DNA from: Dictyobacter kobayashii
GTDB lineage: Bacteria > Chloroflexota > Ktedonobacteria > Ktedonobacterales > Ktedonobacteraceae
Assembly (NCBI RefSeq): GCF_003967555.1
Contig: NZ_BIFS01000001.1
Coordinates: 1,054,001 to 1,118,000, forward strand
Direction: 5' to 3'
DNA: 64,000 nt
The notes beneath the pieces are model-generated. The model did no database searches, was not told where the DNA came from, and saw nothing but the letters and a program-made list of their open reading frames with translations. A program made the position numbers and the translations under genes. Below are positions 8,901-17,656 of the stretch, one piece after another. Positions within the stretch are counted from its first letter, which is position 1. Each line of letters begins with the position of its first letter.

Positions 8901-10588
8901 TCGATCTCCGCACGCAAGGCGGCAGGGTCTCCCTGACGCTCAAACGTAACACGCTCACGTAAGGCATTTCTATCCTGGTCGACCCTGACGTCCCAGGGGC
9001 TCCAACCACCTTCTTGCCTTAATGCGGGGGCTCCTTGCACATTTAACTGCTCAAAGGCCTCACCACAGGATTGAATCGAAACATGCAATTGTTGCAGGGC
9101 AGACGTCAACTGCTCATCGGTCAACTCAACCCCACCGGTAATTTTCTGGATGAGATCCAGCACCTTTTTCAGTTTAGAGTTAGATACCCACATCACGGAA
9201 AGAGGCAAATAACGGCGAACCTGCTCCGGGCTATTGCGCAGGTTTAAGCCCATGGCTTTACCAGCCCACTCCTCCATGCGATCGAGAGCATCTTTTGAAC
9301 CATTTAAGAAACCCTTAAATTCGCTGCGCTGCGCATCTATGACACCCATAGCCTCACGCAACTGAGCTACAACATTCTTCAAGGAGGCGGCCTGGGTCTC
9401 CAGAGACTGCGCATCGCGCTGCATATCTTCATATGCGGACGGCATTATCAGTCCTTGTTCCTGGCCCTGGTCGCTCACATTTGCAGGTACAACAGCCTGG
9501 GACTCAATCCTGTCAGGCACACTATACTGCGGTACATCGGGCACAGATGGCGCAAACATTTGCTCATTCCACAGTGGACTGGTAGGCGCTGCAGGCGGAT
9601 TAGTAAATGTTTGCTCATTCCACAGTGGGCTGGCAGGCGCTGCAGGCGGATTAGTAAATGTTTGCTCATCCCAGAGCGGGCTGGTAGGCGCCGCCGGCGG
9701 ATTAGCAAATGTCTGCTCATTCCACAATGGGCTGCTGGGCGTCGCCGGTGGTGGAGCAACTGGCGTGGGCTCAGGAGGAGTTGGAGAACGCCGGGTGGAG
9801 GCCATCAAGGCCTCAAAAGCACTGGTTGGCGTCGGGTCCTGAAGAATATTAAATTCTGGCTGTACTGGCACAGGTGCATAGATCGACTCAGGCTGACGAG
9901 GAGTTGCCGGAACCGATGACATAGACGACGTGTTATCAAAACGCGACACCAGCTCTGGTTCCTCCGGCCAACCGATATCCTCACCAGAAGGAACCGACTG
10001 CGTACGGAAAGAGGCCAACACCTCATCAAATGATGGCATCGAAGAAGATAATGAAGTCTGAGGCGAAGGCATCTCAAAAGCTGGCGCTGGCGAAAGGGAA
10101 GCTGACGAAGTTGATACTGGAGCAGAATAAATTGGATTTATCTCTGCACCACCGGCGGTGGGAGTCGCTGCAGCAGCATCTACCTGAGCACGATAGCGAG
10201 CGTAGTCGGCATCATCCTCCGCAATCACTGCTTCTTCATCAATGCCACCGCGGATACCCTCCAGGAGTTGACGTAAACGGCCTAATGAACGCTCCAATAA
10301 GACCCGTGAGGGGTCATCCAGCGTAATTAAGCCATCCAATGCGTCAGCCAGGATGTCTTCCATGCCATGCGCCACATGAGCCAGGCCCGGAAAGTCCATC
10401 ATGGAAGCGGAACCGCCAATGGTGTGAGTGCGGCGGTAAGTCTCTTCGAGGGCATCCATGTCGCCAGGTGACTGTGCCAGGCGCCCGAGGTTCGTCTCGA
10501 TTTCTGGCAAATAGCTATTCACCTCTTCGATAAACGAGTCGAGGACGGATAGTTTATCAAATGTGTTCGACATGTTGCGCGTACTCAC
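5927..10588 (-). CDS. Hybrid CheA histidine kinase with two HPt domains and a receiver (PixL/PilL/ChpA-like)
   Basis: 1553 residues. In order: HPt1 with the phosphorylatable histidine at about 55 (RRTHTIGGSA); a Pro-rich linker of some 400 residues with four near-identical 20-residue repeats; a coiled-coil stretch; HPt2 at about 715-815 (RRATHTLKGAAGMMG); dimerisation and CheA ATPase domains (LVRNAVNHAIERPDV near 1124, DDGNGID near 1163); a CheW-like domain at about 1260-1385; and a C-terminal receiver (HILVVDDSPSVRR, aspartate in LLDIEMPRMDGYE near 1483). It should phosphorylate the CheY proteins of the same operon in response to the MCP. The first ATG in frame is at 10573; a GTG at 10588 is the alternative. 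Confidence 0.92.
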   Translation of the reverse strand: MSTRNMSNTFDKLSVLDSFIEEVNSYLPEIETNLGRLAQSPGDMDALEETYRRTHTIGGSASMMDFPGLAHVAHGMEDILADALDGLITLDDPSRVLLERSLGRLRQLLEGIRGGIDEEAVIAEDDADYARYRAQVDAAAATPTAGGAEINPIYSAPVSTSSASLSPAPAFEMPSPQTSLSSSMPSFDEVLASFRTQSVPSGEDIGWPEEPELVSRFDNTSSMSSVPATPRQPESIYAPVPVQPEFNILQDPTPTSAFEALMASTRRSPTPPEPTPVAPPPATPSSPLWNEQTFANPPAAPTSPLWDEQTFTNPPAAPASPLWNEQTFTNPPAAPTSPLWNEQMFAPSVPDVPQYSVPDRIESQAVVPANVSDQGQEQGLIMPSAYEDMQRDAQSLETQAASLKNVVAQLREAMGVIDAQRSEFKGFLNGSKDALDRMEEWAGKAMGLNLRNSPEQVRRYLPLSVMWVSNSKLKKVLDLIQKITGGVELTDEQLTSALQQLHVSIQSCGEAFEQLNVQGAPALRQEGGWSPWDVRVDQDRNALRERVTFERQGDPAALRAEIEAQLREEYEAKASAAARERAELEQQIRNEVRQEYAEMQRLQERVGGSPGSTNETVKDIEDRLRSEIEIQVRQEFLNQIMSGGGEDASSPLARLSGKPAAPENDTHGLVTTIPPSNVTPAGPDSLPLPKSPAVSMPVTEATGKSTAASSFSTNDFGEEAAEIFRLEAEEHLQSIGMHVAALEKNPTNRDLIQGIRRATHTLKGAAGMMGFKTIADLSHVSEDLLELIMEGTMAISPTVVSLILDTAEALELLITGNDSAIADIKVRELHKRYVELLGERSSSNQMIEEDLDDDDHSSDVQPVANVVAGEQVSDGPTPRAHGDLSVRVRLQKLDELVNLFGEMLVNRSVLEERIQRLVRLVSDVAVSSNRLGDVGQKLDSRFEAATLPSGRSVQVMPGEGDQSIARGTQNGLIGSNTAVGLPAPKSQNGQGGRNPSVPAHLSEFDELELDRYTEFHQLARGLSEGISDMATLSTEMDTIIRECEGVFSRENRLNTTFQDRLMKVRLVPLSTMAPRLYRAARAVALKQGKEIDFVLEGETTEVDRTVYEEIAGPLLHLVRNAVNHAIERPDVRIQRGKSPTGQIKLSASYEGNQIMITVRDDGNGIDRNQVRQTAISRGLIRADQQIGEDDVVALIFRPGFSTAEFLSEESGRGVGLDVVRDSVSRLRGTLVVETAPGLGTAFTMTFPTSLAIQSAMMVRVAGQQFAIPTVHVESIGRLDNFKRTNSGGQPAVLVRNDLYPLHMLAQYLSLSTSVTIEDKAQLLLVNAGGHRVALVVDEIRGKFDIVMKNLGPHLREVHGIAGGTVLGNGHVVLVLELNTLLSSKINTALTRRDAAAPVGQVKQRVDVSNKQQDLPLRPAAAAAATPERGKHILVVDDSPSVRRVVSNMLKQHGWTVQMARDGVEALEMISLETPAAVLLDIEMPRMDGYELISTVRAQEQYRTLPLVVLTSRAAAKHQQRAMSLGASAYVVKPYQDEELLNTINSLVYGAIVR
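9548..9740 (-). repeat. Four in-frame 60-bp repeats inside cheA
   Basis: The linker encodes four copies of a 20-residue unit with core SPLWNEQTF followed by NPPAAP. Copies differ at a few bases (NEQ/DEQ, PT/PA), so they expanded by duplication and have begun to drift. Confidence 0.9.
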
Positions 10589-10600
10589 TTAACTATTCTG

Positions 10601-10721
10601 GTGTTACCCCTCTCAATCCCTTCACCTGATCGCAGCCAGGCAGGGACTATATGAGAGAGGTAACACCTCACTTCTATGGGCTCGCTATTTATTTTTCGCT
10701 TACAACGATAGCGAGCCCATA
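10601..10721 (-). promoter_or_regulatory. Two intercistronic stem-loops between mcp and cheA
   Basis: Arms 10675-10687 and 10709-10721 (TATGGGCTCGCTA and its exact complement) form a perfect 13-bp stem just after the mcp stop. A second pair, 10601-10615 with 10652-10666, forms a 15-bp stem with one mismatch just before cheA. Neither is followed by a T-run, so differential transcript processing or stability is likelier than plain termination. Confidence 0.55.
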
Positions 10722-10728
10722 AGAACAA

Positions 10729-12795
10729 TTACTGATTCTGTTCGTGGATTCCACTCTGCCAGCGAGGACGTGAATTGCCGTTCTGCCCAGGCTGCTGCTG
10801 AGGCAGTTGCTGCTGGTAAGGTGGCGGAAGCAATCCAGAAGTCGGTGGCTGCTGTCCAAAGCCAGGATTGGAACCCTGGAAGAATGACTGATCAGGATTA
10901 GAGCCCTGGAAGAATGACTGATCAGGATTAGAGCCCTGGAAGAATGACTGATCAGGATTAGAGCCCTGGAAGAATGGCTGATTAGGATTGTTGAAGCCCT
11001 GATTGCCAAATGGTGGCATCCCAAAGCCGTTATCCATTCCCTGCTGCTGGCTATCAAAATCACCCATATTACCAAAGTCCATCTGATTGCCAAAAAACTG
11101 CTGGTTGTTGTTTCCACCAAAACCGCCAGGAATTGGGGCCTGGGGTGGCATCCCTGATGGGGAAAACGCTGCCGGGTTACCAAAATCTGGCTGCCCATTG
11201 GCACCAAACTGTCCAGAACGAGTTCCCAATGAAACCAGTGAACCACTATTGCCAGGCTCAGGCAAAGGCGGGAAGTTGCCCGAGAAGTTCTGACCCCAGC
11301 CGCTATCAGATCCAGCACCCAGCATAGATCCAAAGGGCTGCTCGCCTTTATCCTGCACTTCATTCACAGCTGTCATATTAGAGAACGAACCAAGCATATC
11401 ATTTGTACGATCAGGCAGGCGGAAGGTTGATACTGAAGCACGCAACTGCTCAGAAAGTTCAGCCAGATAACTTACACTAACTGCGGCTTCCTGTGTACCA
11501 GCATCGGTCTGACGCGTAATTTCTGAGATACGACCCATGGCGACCGCAACAGCTTCAGAGACCGAAGTCTGTTCATTAGCGGCGCGAGCGATATTTTCAA
11601 TCATTTGAGCTTGTCGTTCTACTGCGCTATAAATAGAGTTCAGTGAGCGACCCGCATCATCAGCCAGCTGAGATCCTTTAACCACCTCTTGTGTGCTATC
11701 TTCCATAGCCACAACAGCTTCATATGTATCGCCCTGAATACTTTTTACCAGGGTTGCGATACGCTTGGTGGATTCGGTTGAACGTTCTGCCAGGAGGCGG
11801 ATTTCGTCAGCAACCACGGCAAATCCACGACCGTGCTCACCCGCCATCGCGGACTGAATAGCGGCGTTCAAAGCCAGCAAGTTCGTCTGGTCGGCGATAT
11901 CTTCAATAATGCGGACAATTTCACCAATTTCGTTTGAGCGCTCACCCAGGCGTTTAATTTTCTTCGCGGTCTCTTGCACGTTCTCTCGAATGAGCATCAT
12001 ACCCTCAATCGACTGACGCACAGCCTGTTGACCATTAGTCGCACTACGCAACGCTTCTTGCGCTACATCCACACTCAATTGAGCATTGCGGGCCACGTTT
12101 TGAATAAAGACGGCCAGGGCTTCTACAGCCTCGGTGGTTTGCGCGATCTGTTTTACCTGTGTCTCAGAAGCCTGAGCCAGTTCAGCCGAACGATCCAGAA
12201 TACGACGAGTCGCATTGGTAACCTGTACAGCAGTTGATTGTACACGACCCACAACTTTCGCCAACTCTTCAATCATATAGTTGAAGGAGTCAGCAAGCAC
12301 ACCCAGTGTGTCCGGAGTCACCTCAGCCTGTACGCGCAGATCACCATCACCGACCGCGCTTACCTCTTGCAGCAGCTTCTCAATCTGTGCCTGCAGGGCG
12401 GCCGCATCATTGCCAGCGGGTCCCATTGAAACACTTGGGGAGGAGCCCTGGTTATCCAGGATAGCATTTAACGAACTGGCCAACTGAGCCAACTCGCCAT
12501 CGCCATTGACCGCAGCTCGCACCGAGCGATCACCACTCACAAAATCACGGCAAACCTCAGCCAGGCCTAACAAACGGTTCTTTACATTACGCTGTACATA
12601 GAGATTGGAAATAGCACCAATAATAGCGACAACAACGGCACCAACAATAGCAATGATACCAACTGTTGAATTAGAACCAAAAGACATGAAAGCAATAAAA
12701 ATTAACAGTAACACAGGCACAAGCACGGAACCAAGTAACCCTAGCGTAAAGGGGCCACTGAGCGCCGAACCACTTTTATTTTGATCAGGATTCAT
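10729..12795 (-). CDS. Methyl-accepting chemotaxis protein with Asn/Gln-rich repeat tail (PixJ/PilJ-like)
   Basis: 688 residues from the ATG at 12795, chosen because GGAGG lies eight bases upstream; an ATG 15 bases earlier would swallow that site. Two membrane helices (about residues 17-35 and 42-65) with almost nothing between them, so there is no large extracellular sensor domain. HAMP regions follow, then a full MCP signalling helix hairpin with the tip [19 protein letters not shown] and [20 protein letters not shown]. After residue about 470 the chain becomes Asn/Gln/Gly/Pro-rich, with four copies of a ten-residue [10 protein letters not shown] unit. It sits between cheW and cheA and should form their receptor array. 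Confidence 0.92.
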   Translation of the reverse strand: MNPDQNKSGSALSGPFTLGLLGSVLVPVLLLIFIAFMSFGSNSTVGIIAIVGAVVVAIIGAISNLYVQRNVKNRLLGLAEVCRDFVSGDRSVRAAVNGDGELAQLASSLNAILDNQGSSPSVSMGPAGNDAAALQAQIEKLLQEVSAVGDGDLRVQAEVTPDTLGVLADSFNYMIEELAKVVGRVQSTAVQVTNATRRILDRSAELAQASETQVKQIAQTTEAVEALAVFIQNVARNAQLSVDVAQEALRSATNGQQAVRQSIEGMMLIRENVQETAKKIKRLGERSNEIGEIVRIIEDIADQTNLLALNAAIQSAMAGEHGRGFAVVADEIRLLAERSTESTKRIATLVKSIQGDTYEAVVAMEDSTQEVVKGSQLADDAGRSLNSIYSAVERQAQMIENIARAANEQTSVSEAVAVAMGRISEITRQTDAGTQEAAVSVSYLAELSEQLRASVSTFRLPDRTNDMLGSFSNMTAVNEVQDKGEQPFGSMLGAGSDSGWGQNFSGNFPPLPEPGNSGSLVSLGTRSGQFGANGQPDFGNPAAFSPSGMPPQAPIPGGFGGNNNQQFFGNQMDFGNMGDFDSQQQGMDNGFGMPPFGNQGFNNPNQPFFQGSNPDQSFFQGSNPDQSFFQGSNPDQSFFQGSNPGFGQQPPTSGLLPPPYQQQLPQQQPGQNGNSRPRWQSGIHEQNQ
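10867..10990 (-). repeat. Four in-frame 30-bp repeats inside the MCP tail
   Basis: Near-identical 30-base units encode [10 protein letters not shown]. The first and last copies have drifted slightly. Confidence 0.9.
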
Positions 12796-12871
12796 TCGCC
12801 AGACCTCCATTGATAAAAAATATATCTATCTCAATTTAGGTGACCTACGATAGGCCGCCGCACTATTATCA

Positions 12872-13479
12872 TTAGGCCTTATAGCGCTGCATTTTTTCTG
12901 AGAAAAGAAGACGAGCTACATCCAGGACGATAATCACGCGATTAGACAGTGATGCACTCCCCATAGCATAAGGAGCAGCCCAGGATGGAATAGTAGCCTG
13001 GCGCACATTTCCATTGATAGCAGTAGCGGGAATCGGCAACATTTCACTAACACTATCCACCGCCAAACAGATGACCATTTCATTACTCTGTAGCGAGAGC
13101 AAACGCGTTCGCGGAGTATAGGGCACCTGCTCCAGATCTAAAAACATTCGCGAGTCTACCACTGAGACAATAGAACCCCGCAGGTTCATCACCCCTCTGA
13201 CCCAGGAAACAACATTGGGAACCGGCGTTAACTCTCAACCAGCCGCTCGACACCTTGCACCAGCTCAGCCTTGACAGCCAGCTCACGATCAGCTAAAGAG
13301 AATACGAGATATTGCTCTCCAATAGCTGCCGGGAGTGGGGTTTCTCCATTAGGAGAACCGTTTACACCAAATTGCCCCTGCGCAAGCTGCAACTGCAGTG
13401 CCGCCACGGATGGCGACTGCGAGATTAATTGCTGGATTGCAGCAAAGGCATCACGTTTTTTCTGATCTTCACTGGACAC
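12872..13479 (-). CDS. CheW-like adaptor (one frameshift) (PixI/PilI-like)
   Basis: Couples the receptor to CheA. The N-terminal piece has EQYLVFSLADRELAVKAELV; after a break near 13228-13232 the frame continues LTPVPNVVSWVRGVMNLRGS and IVSVVDSRMFLDLEQVP, the CheW fold core, ending LDVARLLFSEKM. One missing base in GAGAGTTAA explains the split, and no start or ribosome site stands before the second piece. About 202 residues after repair, slightly long for CheW because of an N-terminal helix. Lies between the CheY genes and the MCP on the same strand. Confidence 0.85.
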
Positions 13480-13591
13480 AAAAACTTACTCCATATAGGG
13501 CACAAGAAGCGAGAGGCATCCTATGCGACATCTGTAACAGGGAAAAGAGAGCGGAGATCCCACAGACACTAAACCCTGCCAGTACGACTCC

Positions 13592-13956
13592 TCAAATGAG
13601 GCGTCGTACACTAGCTACTAACTCATCACCGTTAAAGGGCTTGGTAATATAGAGATCAGCCCCTTGCCGCATCCCCATGCTTTATCCAATGGGGTGTTCT
13701 TAGACGTCAACAAAATGATTGGAATATGCCGACTCATTTCCGAACTTTTTAATTTGCGACATACTTGAAAACCATTTTGCTTTGGTAATACAACATCCAG
13801 TACGATACACTGCGGACGTTCTTTAAATACTTTTTCGACAGCCTCGTCGCCATCTACCGCGGTTACAACATCAAAACCGCTATTGCGCAATGGCGTGACA
13901 ATCATTGTCAGTTCTGTCCAACTATCGTCCACAACAAGTATTTTCTGCCCAGGCAT
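13592..13956 (-). CDS. CheY-like response regulator (one frameshift) (PixH/PilH-like)
   Basis: Single receiver domain: KILVVDDSWTELTMI with the acidic pair, IVLDVVLPKQNGFQV with the phospho-acceptor aspartate, and LLTSKNT with the conserved Thr/Ser. The frame breaks at GCATGGGGATG (about 13674, GGGG for an expected GGGGG); the restored C-terminus reads GADLYITKPFNGDEL with the conserved lysine, then ends at a TGA at 13592. About 121 residues. No output domain, so it acts by protein contact. Follows a second CheY gene by about 100 bases. Confidence 0.85.
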
Positions 13957-14062
13957 CCGATTCTAACCTTTCCTAACGAGCCAACCAAGTGATGGGAACT
14001 GCAGCTTACCCTCCAACCCTCCCTACCAAAGATGCCGAGCATCGTAGGTCTTGTTCTGGAGA

Positions 14063-14494
14063 TTAGCCGCGATAGCGTAAGCGAGGGCGTGTCCCTTCTT
14101 GTTGGACAGGTACACGTTCTTGCCAGTTCGCAAGGTGTTTTTTGACTGTTTGTACAAGTTCAGCCGAGTCAAATGGTTTGGTAAGATACTCGGTAGATCC
14201 GGCTAAGCGGCCTCGCATCTTGTCAAACAAGCCATCCTTCCCACTCAGCATAATAATGGGAATTTGCCGAAACTGCAAGTGTTTGCGTATTATCTGGCAA
14301 ATTTGGTACCCATCCATCCGCGGAAGTTGTATATCGAGCAAAATAAGGGCAGGCATCTCATCGGCAACCGAAGTCAACGCGCTCAACCCATCCCCGACGG
14401 TCACCACCTTAATATGCTCTCGCTGCAAAGTCATCTGTACAATTTTACGTACAGTAGGACTATCGTCTACAACAAGCACCGTTGGCTCAGCCAT
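14063..14494 (-). CDS. CheY-like response regulator (PixG/PilG-partner type)
   Basis: 143 residues, one receiver domain: TVLVVDDSPTVRKIV, LILLDIQLPRMDGYQ (phospho-acceptor aspartate), IIMLSGKDG and STEYLTKPFDSAEL (lysine), with a short basic tail. Its ATG overlaps the stop of the upstream gene as TAATG, and AGGAGG sits inside that gene's end, so translation is coupled. The pairing of two separate CheY proteins with one hybrid CheA is the layout of cyanobacterial Pix and of Pil-Chp systems. Confidence 0.92.
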   Translation of the reverse strand: MAEPTVLVVDDSPTVRKIVQMTLQREHIKVVTVGDGLSALTSVADEMPALILLDIQLPRMDGYQICQIIRKHLQFRQIPIIMLSGKDGLFDKMRGRLAGSTEYLTKPFDSAELVQTVKKHLANWQERVPVQQEGTRPRLRYRG

Positions 14495-15896
14495 TAAATT
14501 GACCTCCTTCGCGTATCAGGCGACCACATTTCCCCATTGTTGTCGGCGGGGTTCTGCCAATTTTGTACAATTCCAAGAGAAGAGGGCTGGATGTTATCCC
14601 GACCTCGTGAGTGCTGCGTATTTCGATGGGCTCGGTAAATCTGGTACTGTTGGACCTCGTGATCAATCTCCGAGAGGAAGATTCTCCAGGCCACATTTAG
14701 CTGCCGCCCGATATGTGAGTTTCCAACCTCGTCGCGCAATAGCTCTGTAAAAACCATTCGTAAAAAGGCTACCAGACCCTGCACCGCTTCCCAATAAAAT
14801 TCTTCAAGTTGCTCACCTTTGACAACTTTGTTGAGCGTCAGTATATCATTACAGTCGAGCTGTCCATAGTGGAAGGTGGCTGTTTCTAGAATCGGAAATT
14901 GCTGCTGCGATAACGCCTGCAGTTGGGGCACGAATCGACGTTCCAGTAGCGGGCAATTTCCATAGAGGGTATCTTGCCACGTCCACGCAGACTACGCGCA
15001 TATAAGCCATGGTGCATAAGGAGGCCATTGATGCACTCTGATAGGGTGGTAATTAAACCCAGGAGATGTTGTTCTGGATGCGAAGATTGACGCTGCTGCG
15101 CCAATAAGTACTGGCACTTGATAATAATATTTGAGAGATCGCTCTGTAGTTCCGTCTCTAAGGCAGTATCAACTACTTCGATCAGGTTTAATTCTAGCAG
15201 ACGGGCCATAATACGGGCCACACGCGCTTCAGGCGACATCAGCGCAAGCGCGACCGCCTGTAGCGTTAACTCTCCATTGGCCAGGCAGAGCACCTCGATG
15301 CCCTCTTGATTGAGGCCAAGGTTACGCACATCATTGCTGACCTCGGGTTGCCAGCGGGCAACGGTGGTCCGTGTGAGGTGAGTCACACCCTCGCCCATGA
15401 TTTCTTCCCATTCGTCCGCCTGGCGTAACGCCTCGAGCAAAACTGAATCCACATCAAGTGGCTGCATCTTGCTCTCCATCGGGATAACCTGGCGGTGGAA
15501 GGCAAAACGACCATTCACCCAGCGTAAAGCATGACTGATTGATTGCGTTACCAGAAATTCAAGGCGGCGCTGCATCTCGTTTGCGGTCATCCAGCCGCGC
15601 TCAACCAGGAGCGCCAGGGACATCGGCATATCTCCGCGAGCCAGCTCTCGAATATACTGTGCACGTGGTGGGTCCAATTTATTTAGCAAGCAGAGCATTC
15701 CCAATACATCGGGCTGAGGCACTGCATCTTCATGTAATCCCACAATTTGCCCTTTGCGCAGGCTGATTGAAAGCGTCTCTGGTCCCGAAGTCACAAATAA
15801 CTTTCCAGTTTTTCCACTCAGGGCAAGCATTTTTAAAATGGATTGGAGACCTAAGGTCTGTAAATCTCCATCCATGATGCGGTCTTGCTGCTCCAT
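14494..15896 (-). CDS. DUF4388 (PatA-N-like) protein, first gene of the chemosensory operon (one frameshift)
   Basis: About 467 residues after repair. The start, GDLQTLGLQSILKMLALSGK then TGKLFVTSGPETLSISLRKG, is the DUF4388/PatA N-terminal fold; a region with repeated winged-helix-like features follows. The frame breaks near 14950: TACTGGAACGT for an expected TACTGGGAACGT, after which ERRFVPQLQALSQQQ continues. The C-terminal part is helical with no known motif, and no receiver is visible, unlike PatA and PixG. It heads the operon in the place PixG/PatA holds in cyanobacteria. GAAGAAG stands before the ATG at 15896. Confidence 0.75.
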
Positions 15897-15923
15897 TCTT
15901 CTTCCAGTTCCTTTACCAGACTA

Positions 15924-15959
15924 GCTTGCAGATATATGTAAGATATTGATTGTGCAAGC
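15924..15959 (-). promoter_or_regulatory. Inverted repeat in the promoter area of the chemosensory operon
   Basis: Perfect arms GCTTGCA and TGCAAGC are 22 bases apart, 28 bases upstream of the first gene, enclosing AT-rich sequence that could hold a -10. Possible operator; no regulator can be named. Confidence 0.3.
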
Positions 15960-16859
15960 GGTCTTGTCACAGGTTCTTTGCAGATATCCATCCATGGCTC
16001 CACAATGCCTGTTCGCAAACAGAAGACAAACGCCTGCTATCCAGATGCACAGGCCATCTGCTCTGCTTTATGTGACATATAAGTGGCTTAGAGGACATCC
16101 AGGTACGTTGGCATCATTCTTTTAGCAATCGCAAAGATGGTTACTATGCACAACGATCCAGTAAACAGCGAGCGCATCACGAGAGTCCCATTCATCTCTA
16201 TCATAAATAGATTCGTTACGACGCAGTATGGATGTCATTCTAATCATTGCTCCAACTCCTCCCCAGCGTACAAACACTGCTACCTTTCAACCGCACTCCC
16301 TGACAGAACAATCACATACAATATGAGCAACAGCTACGTTCTTCTACCACAAACATATATCTATTTTTATTTTCTGTATGATACCAAGGGAGACCCTTTT
16401 GTTTGATTAATGTGAAGAAATTTTCCCCTTTTAGCGCCGCAGGTAAAAGGTCGTCCTCGCCCCCACACGTTTTATCAATCTGTCATCCCAGGTTCATACG
16501 CTATATCACAGGTATAGTTGCCAGTACCGGCATTTCTGGCATTGGCACTCCATGGCCAATGCATTACCGACCATAGCATACTAGAAATCCCGCTTTTCCA
16601 CCACCCCCACTTACCGTCTTTGTCTGCTTTGTCATCCATCGACTTGCAGTACAATACCAGAACTTATTATGGCATACAGTAACACAAAAAGGAATGCCTT
16701 TACCACCCCAATCTTTTTAGCCAGCAATATTTTTTGTATGAGTATGCTCAAGTATTGGTCAAGAATATAAATGCGGGCTAAAAAGTCCTCTTACTAAGAG
16801 TTTACTGCCAAAGTAGTTAGGTCGCTATAAAAAAAACACAAGATGACATTAAAATTTTA
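15960..16859. other. 900-base gap without a supportable gene
   Basis: No frame here has codon use like its neighbours or a ribosome site. Two overlapping small inverted repeats lie at 16519-16541 (TGCCAG/CTGGCA) and 16539-16562 (GCATTGGC/GCCAATGC). I see no tRNA or other RNA gene. Confidence 0.5.
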
Positions 16860-17591
16860 TTAAGGATTCTGCGATTCCCCCTGAGATCTGAAAACGTAGC
16901 CGATCCCGGGCTCAGTAACAATATATTTTGGGCGTGAGGGCTCGGACTCAACTTTCAGTCTAAGTTGCCTGACATAGACACGTAAATAGTCTGCTTCCTC
17001 TCCATATTCGGGTCCCCATACTGCACGCAGGAGGGTACGATGGGTTAATACTTTGCCAGCATATAGCATGAGTTGACGCAGTAGTTCAAACTCGGTTGGT
17101 GTCAGACGAACCTCTTGTGAACCTGCACGCACTTGCCGCCGCACCACATCCATATACAAATAACCATCCTCGCTGGTCAGTACCTCTGGCTCCCGTTCGT
17201 TAGTTGCCTCTTTAGTACTGGCCCGTCTCAAACATGCCCGTACACGTGCCTGCAGTTCATCGTTGCTGAATGGTTTGGTTAGATAGTCATCGGCTCCATA
17301 ATCTAATGCTTTGATCTTTTGCTTCTCTTCGGCTACTGCTGACAGTACTATGATTGGCGTCTGGGTAAACTGGCGTACCTGCACACATACATCCACTCCA
17401 TCCATGCCCCCGGGTAAACAAATATCCAGCAAAACCAGGTCAGGCTGATGAAGCTTCACCATCTCAACCGCCTGTTTTCCACTCTCAGCAACCAGTACTT
17501 CGTAACCACCCACCGTCAGATTGCGACGAAGGATGCGCTGAATTGGCGGCTCATCGTCGACAACCAGAATACGTTTCCCTTTCACTCTCAT
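16860..17591 (-). CDS. OmpR/KdpE-type response regulator
   Basis: 243 residues from the ATG at 17591, chosen for GGAGG seven bases upstream (the frame is open further, to 17642). Receiver: RILVVDDEPPIQRIL, aspartate in LVLLDICLPGGMDG, YGADDYLTKPF. DNA-binding winged helix: LTPTEFELLRQLMLYAGKVL, then TLLRAVWGPEYGEEADYLR and a GIGYVF end. The WGPEYGEEADYLRVYVRQLR stretch is most like KdpE. The gene follows its kinase by 65 bases and is surely its partner. No kdp transport genes are present, so a potassium role is not supported. Confidence 0.9.
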   Translation of the reverse strand: MRVKGKRILVVDDEPPIQRILRRNLTVGGYEVLVAESGKQAVEMVKLHQPDLVLLDICLPGGMDGVDVCVQVRQFTQTPIIVLSAVAEEKQKIKALDYGADDYLTKPFSNDELQARVRACLRRASTKEATNEREPEVLTSEDGYLYMDVVRRQVRAGSQEVRLTPTEFELLRQLMLYAGKVLTHRTLLRAVWGPEYGEEADYLRVYVRQLRLKVESEPSRPKYIVTEPGIGYVFRSQGESQNP

Positions 17592-17656
17592 TGTGGTTCC
17601 TCCGCGCAGGTATCCTGACCTGCCCCAATGCATTTCCACCACACTCCCCCTCCCGG

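Noticed and set aside
16137..16406. Plus-strand frame of 89 residues in the long gap
   Set aside because: No ribosome site, composition unlike neighbours, no family resemblance.
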